Source of the DNA: an uncultured Candidatus Binatia bacterium
GTDB taxonomy: Bacteria; Desulfobacterota; Binatia; UBA9968; JAJDTQ01
Direction: 5' to 3'
Length of the DNA stretch: 64,000 nucleotides
Assembly (NCBI GenBank): GCA_958295985.1
Contig: OY282432.1
Coordinates: forward strand, 1,488,001-1,552,000
A program made the translations under genes and the position numbers. The notes below the pieces were generated by a model. It had not been told where the DNA came from. It did not search any database and saw only the letters and a list, made by a program, of their open reading frames with translations. Each line of letters begins with the position of its first letter. Position 1 is the first letter of the stretch. This document shows, piece after piece, positions 1 to 9,191 of this stretch.

Positions 1-1714
1 CGCCATCGGTACGCTGATCGAGAACACCATCGCGCTCCCGGACCTGAAGGTCCACGTGATGTTCCGGCGCATCGGCGGCGGTTACGGGCAGAAGTGGGCC
101 TTCTACCCTGAGGAGATCCTGACGCCGCTGCTGTCCATCCTCACGCGCCGTCCCGTCAAGTGGGTGGAGACCCGGCGCGAGCACATGACCGGCACCATTC
201 ACGCCCGCGAGCAGACCCACCACATCGAGGCGGCGGTGCGCCGTGACGGCACCATCCTCGGCGTGAAGGACAAGATCGTGGCCAACATCGGCGCGGCCTA
301 TCCTACCGGCGGCCTGGCGTCCATCGTCACCACCGGAATGTTCGTGCCCGGCGCATACCGGATCGCGAACTATGAAGGGCAGGTCCAGGGGGTGGTGACC
401 AACAAGACGCCCTACGGCGCGCACCGGGGCTTCGGGAAGTCGGAAGCCTGCTTCGTCATCGAGCGGATGGTGGACCGGATCGCGGCGCGGCTGGAGTTGA
501 ACCCGGTGGACGTGCGGCGGCGCAACTTCATCCCCCCGGACGCCTTTCCCTACCGGTCGGTCACCGGTCCGCGCTACGACAGCGGCCGCTACGGGGAGGC
601 GTTGGACAAGGCGCTGGAGCTGCTGGACTACGACCACTGGCGGAAGGTGCAGAAAGAGCTCGCGGCCGAGGGACGCTACCTGGGTATCGGCACGTGTCTG
701 GTCATCGAGCCGTCGAGCTCCACCCGCATGGGCTCCTACAACGCCGGCTACTACAGCGTCCGCATGCGCATGGACCCCAACGGCAGGGTCTACGTGTTCC
801 CGAGCGGCAGCGACGAAGGCCAGGGTCACGCCACGTCCATCTCGCAGCTCGTGGGGGACGAGCTGCGGGTCTCCTTCGACGACGTCATGGTAGTGGAAGG
901 AGACAGCCTTGCCTGTCCCTACGGCTCCGGCTCGTACTCCAGCCGCTTCTCCGTGGTGGGCACCACCGCGGTGACCCTGGCCGCGCGGACGCTGAGGGAG
1001 AAGATCACCCAGATCGCTTCCGTCATGCTGCGGCATCCTCCCGGCGGCCTGGAGTTCTCCGATGGCGCGGTGCGCGTCGAAGGCCGCCCGGACCAGGCCG
1101 TGTCCCTCTCGGAGGTCGCCCGCACCGCCTATTTCTACCCGTTCCAGTTGCCCGAAGGCATGGACCCGGGGCTGGAGGTGCTGTACCACTTTCGCGATCC
1201 CAACATCGAGTTCGAAGCCGACGAGCGCGGGCGCGTGGCCATGTTCAGCAGCTTTCCCTACGACGCCGAGGCCGCGGTGGTGGAGGTGGAGCCGGACACC
1301 GGTCTGTTGAAGATACGGAAGTTCGTCTCCGTGCACGACTGCGGCAACATGCTGAACCCCCTCATCGTGAGGGGCCAGCACGTGGGCGCCCTGGCCCACG
1401 GTTTCGGCGGGGCTCTCTACGAGGAGTTGCCCTACACGGAAGATGGCCAGCCCATGGCGGCCAGCTTCAAGGACTATTTCCTGCCCACGGCCATGGAAAT
1501 GCCGGAAATGGTGCTGGAGCACATCGAGACCCCCAACCCGTTCACGCCCGGGGGCTTCAAGGGCGCCGGCGAGACCGGCACCGTGGGTCCGCCCGCGGTG
1601 CTGGCCAACGCGGTGGAGGATGCGCTCAAGCCCCTCGGCATCGCCATCCGCCGGTTGCCGCTCACGCCGCAATATCTGTGGTCGCTCATCCGGGAGGCCA
1701 GGGGCAACCGGTAG
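1..1714 (+). CDS. Xanthine dehydrogenase/aldehyde oxidase family molybdopterin-binding subunit (5' partial)
   Basis: The reading frame is open from base 2, so the start lies outside the window; about 570 residues are present. The product belongs to the molybdenum hydroxylase large subunits, which bind the molybdopterin-cytosine-dinucleotide cofactor and hydroxylate aldehydes or N-heterocycles. Visible family marks are GGGYGQK near the start, GAHRGFGK in the active-site loop and KGAGETGTVGPP near the C terminus, which holds the conserved glutamate. The loop lacks the AYxCSFR signature of true (form I) CO dehydrogenase, so CO oxidation is unlikely. The substrate cannot be told. The medium (FAD) and small (2Fe-2S) subunits are not visible and could lie upstream. 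A crotonase gene follows after 141 bases. Confidence 0.9.
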   Translation, partial: AIGTLIENTIALPDLKVHVMFRRIGGGYGQKWAFYPEEILTPLLSILTRRPVKWVETRREHMTGTIHAREQTHHIEAAVRRDGTILGVKDKIVANIGAAYPTGGLASIVTTGMFVPGAYRIANYEGQVQGVVTNKTPYGAHRGFGKSEACFVIERMVDRIAARLELNPVDVRRRNFIPPDAFPYRSVTGPRYDSGRYGEALDKALELLDYDHWRKVQKELAAEGRYLGIGTCLVIEPSSSTRMGSYNAGYYSVRMRMDPNGRVYVFPSGSDEGQGHATSISQLVGDELRVSFDDVMVVEGDSLACPYGSGSYSSRFSVVGTTAVTLAARTLREKITQIASVMLRHPPGGLEFSDGAVRVEGRPDQAVSLSEVARTAYFYPFQLPEGMDPGLEVLYHFRDPNIEFEADERGRVAMFSSFPYDAEAAVVEVEPDTGLLKIRKFVSVHDCGNMLNPLIVRGQHVGALAHGFGGALYEELPYTEDGQPMAASFKDYFLPTAMEMPEMVLEHIETPNPFTPGGFKGAGETGTVGPPAVLANAVEDALKPLGIAIRRLPLTPQYLWSLIREARGNR

Positions 1715-1769
1715 GAGACGCCGGAGGCGTGGGGTGGGCGTGGCAGGAGAAGGACCCACCCCGCCGCGC

Positions 1770-1798
1770 CTGGATTCCCGCTTTCGCGGGAATGACGG
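1770..1798. repeat. Dispersed hairpin repeat, family A, copy 1
   Basis: ATTCCCGC (1774-1781) and GCGGGAAT (1786-1793) form an 8-bp stem with a TTTC loop, flanked by TGG and GACGG. The same core recurs at 24520-24548 in the opposite orientation and in an enlarged form at 58638-58687. It lies between two genes of the same strand. It has the look of the short palindromic interspersed repeats common in proteobacterial genomes; no T-run follows, so it is not a standard terminator. Confidence 0.8.
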
Positions 1799-1855
1799 TT
1801 TCGGGGCGTCGCGGGCTATTGCGGAACGGGCGCCGCGAGGAAAGGAAGAGGCCGA

Positions 1856-2590
1856 ATGTCCGACAAGGTGCTTCTCGATAAAGCGGGCGAGGTCGCGAGC
1901 CTCACGCTGAACCGTCCGGAGAAAGGGAATGCCGTCGACTCCGAGTTGATGACTTCGCTGATCGAGAGCCTGACGGAGGCCGCCGCGGACAAGGCCCTTC
2001 GGTTGCTGGTCGTCGAGGGCAGCGGAGAACACTTCTGCTCCGGGCGCGAGCCTGACGTGCCCAAGCCCGAGAACGCCGCCCGGTACGCCGCGGGTCTCGC
2101 CCGCATCGTTCGCGTCAACGAGCTGCTGCAATCGTTTCCGGGGATCAGCCTGGCCGTGGTCCGGGGAAAAGCGTTCGGGTTCGGCTGCGGACTGGCGGTC
2201 CAGAGCGACGTGACCCTTGCCGCGGACGATGCGAGATTCGCGTTTCCCGAGATCAACGCCGGGTTCCCGCCCACCATCGTCATGTCCTACCTGAGCCGCT
2301 GGATCCACCGGAAGAAGGCCCTGGAGTTGGTCATCACCGGAGGCGAGATCAGCGCCCGGGAAGCCGAGCGGCAGGGTCTGGTGAACCGGGTGGTGCCGCG
2401 GGATCAGTTGGCCGGCGAGAAGGGACGCTGGATGGAGACGCTGGCGGGCCGTGACCTCGATGGGCTGCAGGCTGCCAAGGCATTCTTCAGAGACACTGCC
2501 GAGTGGTCCACGGGAGCGGCGGCGCAGTACGGGGTTACGCGATTGGCGAATTTCCTCGCGAGCCGGGACCGGAAACAGGGGTCGGAGTGA
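1856..2590 (+). CDS. Enoyl-CoA hydratase/isomerase family protein (crotonase fold)
   Basis: A 244-residue crotonase-superfamily protein acting on acyl-CoA thioesters. The two oxyanion-hole stretches are visible: FCSGRE (around residue 60) and GKAFGFGCGLAVQSD (around residues 103-117). FAFPEINAGFPP supplies the usual acidic residue position. The ATG is preceded by a purine-rich GAGGAAAGGAAGAGG tract, a good ribosome site. The length is slightly short of the 255-260 residues typical for the family. The exact reaction (hydratase, isomerase or hydrolase) cannot be assigned. It lies downstream of the molybdenum hydroxylase on the same strand, which suggests but does not show a shared catabolic pathway. 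Confidence 0.88.
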   Translation: MSDKVLLDKAGEVASLTLNRPEKGNAVDSELMTSLIESLTEAAADKALRLLVVEGSGEHFCSGREPDVPKPENAARYAAGLARIVRVNELLQSFPGISLAVVRGKAFGFGCGLAVQSDVTLAADDARFAFPEINAGFPPTIVMSYLSRWIHRKKALELVITGGEISAREAERQGLVNRVVPRDQLAGEKGRWMETLAGRDLDGLQAAKAFFRDTAEWSTGAAAQYGVTRLANFLASRDRKQGSE

Positions 2591-2647
2591 GAGGGGTCAG
2601 AGTGAGGCCACAGGGGCGGAAGGCTGATTCCAACCCCGTCGCTCCGG

Positions 2648-2830
2648 CTAACGCTTCAACTCGATCCTGCGGCCGTAGCTGACTTCGCCCTTGTCTATCC
2701 TGAGAGAGAATCCGCATTCAGGGTTGGTGCAGACCCACGCCTTGTAGGTCACGGATGCACCGTCCTGACCGTAGTCCGACAGCGGGATCAACGTGCCATT
2801 GTCGCATTTCTGACATTTCGGCAACTCCAT
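2648..2830 (-). CDS. Small zinc-ribbon protein, function unknown
   Basis: A 60-residue protein with two cysteine pairs: CQKC near the N terminus and CTNPEC about 25 residues later, the spacing of a small zinc ribbon. The ATG at 2830 is chosen over an upstream in-frame ATG at 2863 because AAAGGAGGAG sits seven bases before it. The middle (TYKAWVCTNPECGFSLRI) resembles the knuckle of rubredoxin-like or transcription-factor zinc ribbons. It is transcribed divergently from the kdsB operon. No family name can be given with confidence; it could be a nucleic-acid-binding or protein-binding accessory protein. Confidence 0.72.
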   Translation of the reverse strand: MELPKCQKCDNGTLIPLSDYGQDGASVTYKAWVCTNPECGFSLRIDKGEVSYGRRIELKR

Positions 2831-2996
2831 CTCCACTCCTCCTTTGCAGCGGGAACCGATCATGCAGAACCGTGCGCCTGCCTGCCCGTTTCCGGCTGCG
2901 ACCCGGCAAGTCGAAAGTTGCGTCGCACCTTATAGAAAATCCATCTTGAAAGCAAGTTGAGGAAGGCCCGCTGGCCGGTGCGGTCCGCAACTTTAT

Positions 2997-3026
2997 TTGA
3001 CAGCCCCAACGGGCCGGGGATATGAT
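2997..3026 (+). promoter_or_regulatory. Strong sigma-70-type promoter of the kdsB operon
   Basis: A perfect -35 TTGACA (2997-3002), an 18-base spacer and a near-consensus -10 TATGAT (3021-3026) lie about 75 bases before kdsB. It is the best promoter match upstream of the long kds-lpt run and faces the right way. The predicted transcript starts near 3033. Confidence 0.75.
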
Positions 3027-3100
3027 GGTTCCAGGCTCCTCACCGGTCATGTGACAGTCACGTGAGGCGCCCCCTCACTGCGGATACCGCGTCAAATCTC

Positions 3101-3853
3101 ATGTCGGTTGTCGCCATTATCCCGGCGCGTTACGGGTCTACTCGGTTTCCGGGGAAGCCGCTGGCCAGGATCGGTACGAAGCCGATGATTCAGCACGTCT
3201 ACGAGAGCACCGCCACCGCGGATCTCGTGCGCCGAACGGTGGTGGCCACCGACGATCCGCGGATCCTGAACGTGGTGCGGGCCTTCGGCGGGGAGGCGGT
3301 GATGACCTCCAGGGACCACCTGAGCGGCACGGACCGGCTGGCCGAGGTCGCCGGAGACCTGGAAGCCGAGTGGATCGTCAACGTCCAGGGGGACCTTCCG
3401 TTCATCCAGGCGGAAACCATCCGCAGGAGCGTCGGCTGCCTGGTGCGGGATCCGGCCGTTCCCATGGCCACGGCGCGTACCCCCATCACCTCGGAGCGGG
3501 AGTTTCACAACCGGAACGTGGTCAAGGTGGTGACGGACCGGCAGGGGTTCGCGTGCTATTTCTCCCGCGCACCCATCCCCTTTCACCGGGGGCAGCCGGC
3601 GGAGCCCGTGTGTTGGGGTCATCGTCACCTGGGCATCTACGTGTACCGGCGGGATTTCCTGCTGCGTATCGCGTCGATGCCTTCCGTGGAGCTGGAGCTC
3701 ATCGAGGGTTTGGAGCAGTTGCGCGCCCTGCACTACGGCTACCGCATACGGGTGGTGGACGTGGCGGAGACGGGTGTGGAAGTGGACACGCCGGACGACC
3801 TGAAACGGGCCGAACAGTACTGGATTCAGCACACTGGGGAGCGCCATGGCTAA
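3101..3853 (+). CDS. kdsB: 3-deoxy-manno-octulosonate cytidylyltransferase (CMP-Kdo synthetase)
   Basis: Activates Kdo with CTP to give CMP-Kdo, the donor for LPS inner-core assembly, in the cytoplasm. The 250-residue product opens with [20 protein letters not shown], the nucleotide-binding signature, and has NVQGDLPFI around residue 93, the metal/CTP site (usually NVQGDEP). The ATG at 3101 is chosen because family members start directly before this motif; a GTG at 3062 would add 13 unconserved residues. No clear Shine-Dalgarno precedes it. It overlaps pyrG by 8 bases, which suggests translational coupling with the enzyme that makes its CTP. Confidence 0.95.
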   Translation: MSVVAIIPARYGSTRFPGKPLARIGTKPMIQHVYESTATADLVRRTVVATDDPRILNVVRAFGGEAVMTSRDHLSGTDRLAEVAGDLEAEWIVNVQGDLPFIQAETIRRSVGCLVRDPAVPMATARTPITSEREFHNRNVVKVVTDRQGFACYFSRAPIPFHRGQPAEPVCWGHRHLGIYVYRRDFLLRIASMPSVELELIEGLEQLRALHYGYRIRVVDVAETGVEVDTPDDLKRAEQYWIQHTGERHG

Positions 3854-5504
3854 CTTGCGACAGAAGTTCATTTTCGTCACGGGCGGGGTCATGTCCTCCC
3901 TCGGCAAGGGATTGGCGTCGGCGTCCATCGGCGCCTTGCTGGAAAGCCGCGGTCTCAAGGTGACCCTGCTGAAGATGGACCCCTACATCAACGTCGATCC
4001 GGGCACCATGAGTCCGTATCAGCACGGCGAGGTGTTCGTCACTGACGACGGCGCGGAGACGGACCTGGATCTGGGACACTATGAACGTTACGTATCTTCC
4101 CCCACCGGGCGGGCCAACAACTTCACCACCGGGCAGGTGTACGACACGGTGATCACCAAGGAGCGCCGCGGCGACTACCTGGGCGGCACGGTCCAGGTGA
4201 TCCCTCACGTCACCGACGAGATCAAGCGCCGGATCGTGGCGGCGGCCGAGGGCTACGACATCGCCATCTGCGAGGTCGGCGGCACCGTGGGCGACATCGA
4301 GGGCCTGCCCTTCCTGGAGGCCATACGGCAGTTCGGGCGAGACTTCGGCCGGGACAACGTCATCTACGTTCACCTGACGTTCGTCCCGTACATCGCGCCG
4401 GGCGGCGAGCTCAAGACCAAGCCCACCCAGCATAGCGTGAAGGAGCTCACCGGCCTGGGGATCCAGCCGGACTTCCTGTTGTGCCGGACCGACCGTCTGC
4501 TGAGCCGGCAGCTCAAATCCAAGATCGCCAGCTTCTGCAACGTGGACGAGACCTCGGTGATCACCGCCAAGGACGTGGAGTGGATCTACGAGGTACCCCT
4601 GGTGCTGCACCAGGAAGGCCTGGACGACCGCATCGTGGAACGGCTCCAGATGTGGACGGGCGCCCCGAGCCTGCGCAAATGGCAAAAGACGGTACACATC
4701 CTCAAGAACGCCGGCGAGTCGGTGCGGATCGCGGTAGTGGGGAAGTACATGGAGCTCAAGGAATCGTACAAGAGCCTGACGGAGGCCCTGGTCCACGGGG
4801 GCATCGCCAACGGGGTGCACGTCGAGCTCGATTGCATCGACGCGGAGAAGATGGAAAAGCAGGACGTCCAGAAATTCCTGGGCGGCGTCCAGGGCATCCT
4901 GATACCCGGAGGGTTCGGGGACCGCGGCTCCGAGGGCAAGGTTCGGGCGGTGCGCTACGCGCGCGAGAACAAGGTGCCGTTCTTCGGGATCTGCCTGGGG
5001 ATGCAGATCGCGGTGGCCGAATTCGCCCGCAACGTCTGCTCTCTGAAGGGCGCCAATTCGGCGGAGTTCGACCCCGCGACGAAACACCCGGTGATCCATT
5101 TGATGGACCAGCAGAAGGACGTGGACCAGATGGGCGGGACCATGCGCCTGGGGGCTTATCCGTGCGTGCTGGCTTCCGATTCGCTGTCGGCCAGGATGTA
5201 CCGGAAGAAGCGGATCTCGGAGCGCCACCGGCACCGGTACGAGTTCAACAACGGATACCGGGAGATGATGAGGGAGAAGGGGCTGAGGATCAGCGGCCTG
5301 TCCCCCGACGGCAAGCTGGTGGAGATCGTCGAGCTGGCGGACCACCCGTGGTTCGTCGGTTGCCAGTTCCACCCGGAGTTCAAGTCCCGCCCGACGGATT
5401 GCCATCCGCTGTTCAGGGGTTTCATCCGGGCCGCGGGGCAGCGGCAGTCGTCCGTCGAGGAAGTGCCGCGGATGCGCATCGTGGCGGACGCGTCGAGACC
5501 ATGA
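3846..5504 (+). CDS. pyrG: CTP synthase
   Basis: Makes CTP from UTP, ATP and glutamine. The 552-residue protein has the N-terminal synthetase domain ([14 protein letters not shown]-loop near residue 10, [20 protein letters not shown]) and a C-terminal class I glutamine amidotransferase domain with catalytic Cys383 (GICLGMQ), His509 and Glu511 (FHPEF). The length is close to the usual 545. It overlaps kdsB by 8 bases and kdsA by 4 (ATGA). Lying inside the kds operon, it ties CTP supply to CMP-Kdo formation. The order kdsB-pyrG-kdsA is known from deltaproteobacterial and other genomes. Confidence 0.98.
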   Translation: MANLRQKFIFVTGGVMSSLGKGLASASIGALLESRGLKVTLLKMDPYINVDPGTMSPYQHGEVFVTDDGAETDLDLGHYERYVSSPTGRANNFTTGQVYDTVITKERRGDYLGGTVQVIPHVTDEIKRRIVAAAEGYDIAICEVGGTVGDIEGLPFLEAIRQFGRDFGRDNVIYVHLTFVPYIAPGGELKTKPTQHSVKELTGLGIQPDFLLCRTDRLLSRQLKSKIASFCNVDETSVITAKDVEWIYEVPLVLHQEGLDDRIVERLQMWTGAPSLRKWQKTVHILKNAGESVRIAVVGKYMELKESYKSLTEALVHGGIANGVHVELDCIDAEKMEKQDVQKFLGGVQGILIPGGFGDRGSEGKVRAVRYARENKVPFFGICLGMQIAVAEFARNVCSLKGANSAEFDPATKHPVIHLMDQQKDVDQMGGTMRLGAYPCVLASDSLSARMYRKKRISERHRHRYEFNNGYREMMREKGLRISGLSPDGKLVEIVELADHPWFVGCQFHPEFKSRPTDCHPLFRGFIRAAGQRQSSVEEVPRMRIVADASRP

Positions 5505-6334
5505 CCGCGGAGGTCGGCATCGGCGGCATCCGTGTCGGAGCGGGACGCCCGTTCACTCTGATCGCGGGGTCGTGCGTCATCGAGGACAGGGACTCGGCGT
5601 TGCGACACGCGTCGTACCTCGAGGAGCTGACCCGGCGTCTGGGCATACCGTTCATCTACAAGTCGTCGTACGACAAGGCCAATCGCACGTCGCTGGAGTC
5701 GTTTCGCGGACCGGGGCTCGACCAGGGGTTGCGCATACTGGAGGACGTGAAGCGGGAGATCGGGGTTCCCGTGCTCACCGACGTCCACGAGCCCGACCAG
5801 ATTGCCCCGGTCTGTGAAGTCGTGGACGTGGTGCAGATTCCCGCATTTCTCTGCCGGCAGACGGACTTCGTCGTGGGAGTCGCCCGGGCGGCCAGGGTCG
5901 TGAACGTCAAGAAGGGCCAGTTTCTGGCGCCCTGGGACATCCGGAACGTGGTCGCCAAGATCGTGGCCGCGGGAAACGACAACGTGCTGCTGACCGAGCG
6001 CGGGGTCTCCTTCGGTTACAACAACCTGGTGTCGGACATGCGCTCGCTGGTGATCATGCGGGAGACCGGTTTCCCGGTGGTTTTCGATGCCACCCACAGC
6101 CTGCAGCTCCCCGGCGGCCTGGGCCAGGCCTCGGGCGGCGACCGGCAGTTCATCGCGCCGCTGGCGCGCGCGGGGGTGGCCGTGGGGGTGGACGGCCTGT
6201 TCATGGAAGTCCACGAGGATCCGGACCGGGCCTTGAGCGACGGCCCCACGTCCTTTCCGCTCGACGCGCTCGCCGAGCTGCTGCGGACGGCCAAGGACAT
6301 CGATGACCGGGTCAAAGAGCACGGGGGCCGGTGA
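5501..6334 (+). CDS. kdsA: 3-deoxy-8-phosphooctulonate synthase, metal-dependent type
   Basis: Condenses arabinose-5-phosphate with phosphoenolpyruvate to Kdo-8-phosphate. The 277-residue protein starts at the ATG of an ATGA overlap with pyrG. Diagnostic stretches include [30 protein letters not shown] and [11 protein letters not shown]. Cys25 in AGSCVIED marks the metal-dependent (class II) enzymes; the non-metal enzymes such as that of E. coli have Asn there. The other expected metal ligands (His in DATHS, Glu in FMEVHEDP and the following Asp) are also present. It is followed by kdsD with a 32-base overlap. Confidence 0.96.
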   Translation: MTAEVGIGGIRVGAGRPFTLIAGSCVIEDRDSALRHASYLEELTRRLGIPFIYKSSYDKANRTSLESFRGPGLDQGLRILEDVKREIGVPVLTDVHEPDQIAPVCEVVDVVQIPAFLCRQTDFVVGVARAARVVNVKKGQFLAPWDIRNVVAKIVAAGNDNVLLTERGVSFGYNNLVSDMRSLVIMRETGFPVVFDATHSLQLPGGLGQASGGDRQFIAPLARAGVAVGVDGLFMEVHEDPDRALSDGPTSFPLDALAELLRTAKDIDDRVKEHGGR

Positions 6335-7322
6335 CGTGGGCGGGGCGACGGACGTCATTCGCAAGGCTCGCGAGGTGCTGGACGTCGAGATCGGAGGGAT
6401 CACCGCGGCCAGGGACCGCATCGGCGACGCCTTCGTTCGCGCCGTGGGCATCCTGCACGACTGTACCGGCAAGGTCATCGTCACCGGTGTGGGAAAGTCG
6501 GGTCTCGTCTGTCACAAGATCGCGGCCACCCTGGCCAGCACCGGCACACCTTCGTTCTTTCTCCACGCGGCCGAGGCGAGCCACGGCGACCTGGGCATGA
6601 TCATGCGGGACGACGTGGTTCTGGCGGTTTCCAACAGCGGCGAGTCGGAAGAGGTGCTCAGGATGCTGCCCCTGATCAAGCGCTGGGGCCTCGAACTGAT
6701 CGCCATGACCGGCAACACGCGATCGGCACTGGCCCTCTCGGCGGACGTGGTGCTCGACGTCGGCGTGCCCGAGGAAGCCTGTCCCCTGGGCTTGTCGCCC
6801 ACCGCGAGCACCACCGCGGCCCTGGCCATGGGGGACGCCATCGCGGTCGTGCTGCTGGAGCGCCGGGGGTTCAAGACGGAGGACTTCCTGCTGCGGCATC
6901 CCGGGGGGGCTCTGGGTCGAAGGCTGCTTCTCCGTACGCGGGACCTGATGCATTGCGGCGAAGAGATACCCCTGGTGTCCGAGGACACGCCGCTCAAGCA
7001 CGTTCTGTTGGAGATCACGTCGAAGCGGCTGGGTGTGACCGGCGTCGTCGGCACCGATTCGGCGCTCGTCGGCATCATCACCGATGGCGACCTGCGGCGC
7101 TGTCTGGCCAGGAGTGCCGGGAAGACGGACATGCTGGAGCGCAAGGCCGCGGAGATCATGACTCGGGACCCCAAAGCCATCGGCGCCGATTCGCTGGCGG
7201 CCGAAGCCGTGGCGCTGATGGAAAAATTCTCGATCACGTCCCTCTTCATCAAGGCCGAAGACTCGGAGCGGCCCCAGGGGATCATTCACCTCCATGACCT
7301 GCTCAAAGCCGGTATTGTCTGA
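6303..7322 (+). CDS. kdsD: D-arabinose-5-phosphate isomerase (KpsF/GutQ family)
   Basis: Interconverts ribulose-5-phosphate and arabinose-5-phosphate, feeding KdsA. The 339-residue protein has an N-terminal SIS sugar-isomerase domain ([37 protein letters not shown]) and two C-terminal CBS domains from about residue 210. The ATG at 6303 overlaps kdsA by 32 bases; a GTG at 6336, one base after the kdsA stop, would lose only 11 residues and is an equally plausible start. It overlaps kdsC by 29 bases, so the kds genes form a tight operon. Confidence 0.95.
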   Translation: MTGSKSTGAGDVGGATDVIRKAREVLDVEIGGITAARDRIGDAFVRAVGILHDCTGKVIVTGVGKSGLVCHKIAATLASTGTPSFFLHAAEASHGDLGMIMRDDVVLAVSNSGESEEVLRMLPLIKRWGLELIAMTGNTRSALALSADVVLDVGVPEEACPLGLSPTASTTAALAMGDAIAVVLLERRGFKTEDFLLRHPGGALGRRLLLRTRDLMHCGEEIPLVSEDTPLKHVLLEITSKRLGVTGVVGTDSALVGIITDGDLRRCLARSAGKTDMLERKAAEIMTRDPKAIGADSLAAEAVALMEKFSITSLFIKAEDSERPQGIIHLHDLLKAGIV

Positions 7323-7854
7323 ACCGCGGGCCGAAGAGTTGCGCCGGAAGGTCCAGGCCGTCAAGCTATTGCTGCTGGACGTCGACGGCGTGCTGACCGA
7401 CGGCGGCATCGTCATCGACGAACGGGGCGAGGAGGTCACGCGTTTCGACGTCCAGGACGGCCACGGCATCAAGCTGCTGCAACAGGCGGGAATCCGCGTG
7501 GGGCTGCTTACCGGCCGGGCGTCCCGGGCGGTGGCGGTGCGCGCGGAACGCCTGTCGATCGGGCTCGTCCATCAGAACGTCTCGGACAAGCGGCGCGGCT
7601 ACGAAAGGGTCAAGGCGGACACCGGCCTGACCGATGACGAGATCGCCTACGTCGGCGACGACATGCAGGATTTGCCGGTGCTGCGGAGGGTTGCCTTCGC
7701 CGTGGCGGTGAAGAACGCGTGGGACGGCCTGAAGGTGCGCGTGGACTACGTCACGACTCTCGAGGGTGGTCGGGGCGCGGTACGTGAAGTGGCGGAGCTG
7801 CTGCTGCGGCTCACCGGCAAGTGGGACGCGTTGTTGAAGGAGTACGACCGTTGA
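7294..7854 (+). CDS. kdsC: 3-deoxy-manno-octulosonate-8-phosphatase
   Basis: Removes phosphate from Kdo-8-phosphate. It is a small HAD-superfamily phosphatase of 186 residues without a large cap domain, as expected for KdsC. Motif I is LLLDVDGVLTDGG with Asp29 and Asp31, motif II includes LLTGR, and motif III/IV is YVGDDMQDLPVL. The N-terminal twenty residues are not conserved, so a start at TTG 7315 is possible. It overlaps kdsD by 29 bases and is followed after about 160 bases by lptC. Confidence 0.94.
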   Translation: MTCSKPVLSEPRAEELRRKVQAVKLLLLDVDGVLTDGGIVIDERGEEVTRFDVQDGHGIKLLQQAGIRVGLLTGRASRAVAVRAERLSIGLVHQNVSDKRRGYERVKADTGLTDDEIAYVGDDMQDLPVLRRVAFAVAVKNAWDGLKVRVDYVTTLEGGRGAVREVAELLLRLTGKWDALLKEYDR

Positions 7855-7930
7855 GCCGGAATCGGGCGGGAGCGGCACGGGCCGGGCACGGGAGGATGGC
7901 GGATTGTCACGCAAATTTCATGCCGGTTGC

Positions 7931-7959
7931 TTTACACCCCTTCGCGGAATTGTTATTCC
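7931..7959 (+). promoter_or_regulatory. Possible internal promoter with inverted repeat before lptC
   Basis: TTTACA (7931-7936), a 17-base spacer and TATTCC (7954-7959) lie about 50 bases before lptC. CGGAAT and ATTCCG form a 6-bp inverted repeat with a TGTT loop (7945-7960) covering the -10 region, as an operator might. The match to consensus is moderate only. Confidence 0.35.
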
Positions 7960-8011
7960 GAACATAAGCTGCCGGCGTCTCGTTTCCCAAGGCAGGGCCT
8001 GGGTCCAGTCC

Positions 8012-8614
8012 ATGCGGTCGAAACGGTTATTGCTCTTGCTCGTCTTGGCCGCCGGGGCGACCTTCGTTGGGATCGAGGTCGCGCAGCACATGCGGGAGCA
8101 GGCGAACCGGGACCCTCGGGAGCTGTTGCAATTCACGCCCGGAGTGCCCGTGCAGGTCAAGAATTTTCGCCGGAGCATGATCCGGGACGGGCGGAAGGAA
8201 TGGGAAATCAAGGGGGCCGAGGCCACCTACTACAAGGCGGAAGAGCGGACCGAGATACGGCGTCCACGGTTGGTCTTCTACCGGGAGGACGGCCGCACGC
8301 TGGAGGCCGGGGGCCGGGAAGGGACCGTCTTTCTACCGGGCGGACACCTGGGACGAGCGGTTTTGAACGGTGCGGTGGACATCACCTACCAGGGCGCAAG
8401 ATTTCGGACCGACAGGCTCATCTACCATCACCGCGATGACCGTGTGGTTAGTCCCGGTCGGGTCTGGGCCATGGTGGACGGCGTCGAATTCCAGGGCGAG
8501 AGCATGACCTACTCGTTGAACAACGAGACCCTGGAGGTTCTGGGGAAGGTGAGGACTACCATCCATGCCGGGCGGGGCGACGGTGGCCCGCCGGTCAAAC
8601 GAGGAGCAGGGTGA
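8012..8614 (+). CDS. lptC: LPS export ABC transporter periplasmic protein LptC
   Basis: LptC joins the inner-membrane LptBFG complex to periplasmic LptA and passes LPS along. The 200-residue product has one N-terminal membrane anchor (LLLLLVLAAGATFVGIEVA) and then a beta-rich periplasmic domain with the LptC-type repeats (EWEIKGAEATYY, LNGAVDITYQG, FQGESMTYSL). ATG 8012 is chosen because it directly precedes the membrane segment; an in-frame upstream extension to 7904 would add 36 residues unlike the family. lptA and lptB follow at once. lptF and lptG are not in the window. Confidence 0.88.
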   Translation: MRSKRLLLLLVLAAGATFVGIEVAQHMREQANRDPRELLQFTPGVPVQVKNFRRSMIRDGRKEWEIKGAEATYYKAEERTEIRRPRLVFYREDGRTLEAGGREGTVFLPGGHLGRAVLNGAVDITYQGARFRTDRLIYHHRDDRVVSPGRVWAMVDGVEFQGESMTYSLNNETLEVLGKVRTTIHAGRGDGGPPVKRGAG

Positions 8615-8620
8615 GGGTCG

Positions 8621-9169
8621 ATGAAACGTGACTGGCAGCGCCGCGTCTTCGGCGTGAAGTTCTGTCTGGCGGTGGTCGTGCTGTTTCAGGCCGTCATCTC
8701 CGTGGGAGGTGCGGCGCAAGACGGCTCTCAGGGCGGAGAACTGAACAGCGGCGGCCTCCTCGGGGACAGCGACACCGCCGTCGTCATCACCGCGGATTCC
8801 ATGGAACTCCAGCGCAAGACCAACACCATCATCTACAAGGGGAACGTCGTGGTGGTCCGGGACGACGTCGAGATTGCCAGCGACGTCCTGTTTGCCCGCT
8901 ATGACGCCAAGGGCGGGGGGTTGAGGAGCGTCGTCGCCGAAGGGACGGTGCGGGTGCGCCGGGGGGGACGCGAGATGACCGGTGACAAGGCCGTCTTCGA
9001 TGGTTTGGCGGAAACCATCACCGTGTCCGGCAACAGCACCGTCCGGGATGGGAACAACCGCATCTCGGGAGACCGCATCACGATCTACATGAAAGAGGAC
9101 CGGAGCGTGGTGGAGAACAGTGGCGGGCGCGTCAGGGCGGTGATCTTCCCCGGGCAGTTGAATCGTTGA
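8621..9169 (+). CDS. lptA: LPS transport periplasmic protein LptA
   Basis: LptA forms the periplasmic bridge that carries LPS to the outer membrane. The 182-residue protein has an N-terminal signal peptide (basic start, hydrophobic residues 12-29, probable cut near GGAAQ) and an OstA-like beta-jellyroll domain (VITADSMELQRKTNTIIYKG, SDVLFARYDAKGG, DRITIYMKEDRSVVE). It lies six bases after lptC and 22 bases before lptB, the standard order. The length is typical. Confidence 0.93.
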   Translation: MKRDWQRRVFGVKFCLAVVVLFQAVISVGGAAQDGSQGGELNSGGLLGDSDTAVVITADSMELQRKTNTIIYKGNVVVVRDDVEIASDVLFARYDAKGGGLRSVVAEGTVRVRRGGREMTGDKAVFDGLAETITVSGNSTVRDGNNRISGDRITIYMKEDRSVVENSGGRVRAVIFPGQLNR

Positions 9170-9191
9170 GAAACGGCGCAGGTCGGGCGCG

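Noticed and set aside
1..1714. Carbon-monoxide dehydrogenase large subunit (CoxL)
   Set aside because: The active-site loop reads GAHRGFGK and lacks the form I signature AYxCSFR.
3699..6484. Long minus-strand frames over pyrG and kdsA
   Set aside because: They are shadows of conserved genes, with low-complexity His/Arg/Val-rich translations and no domain.
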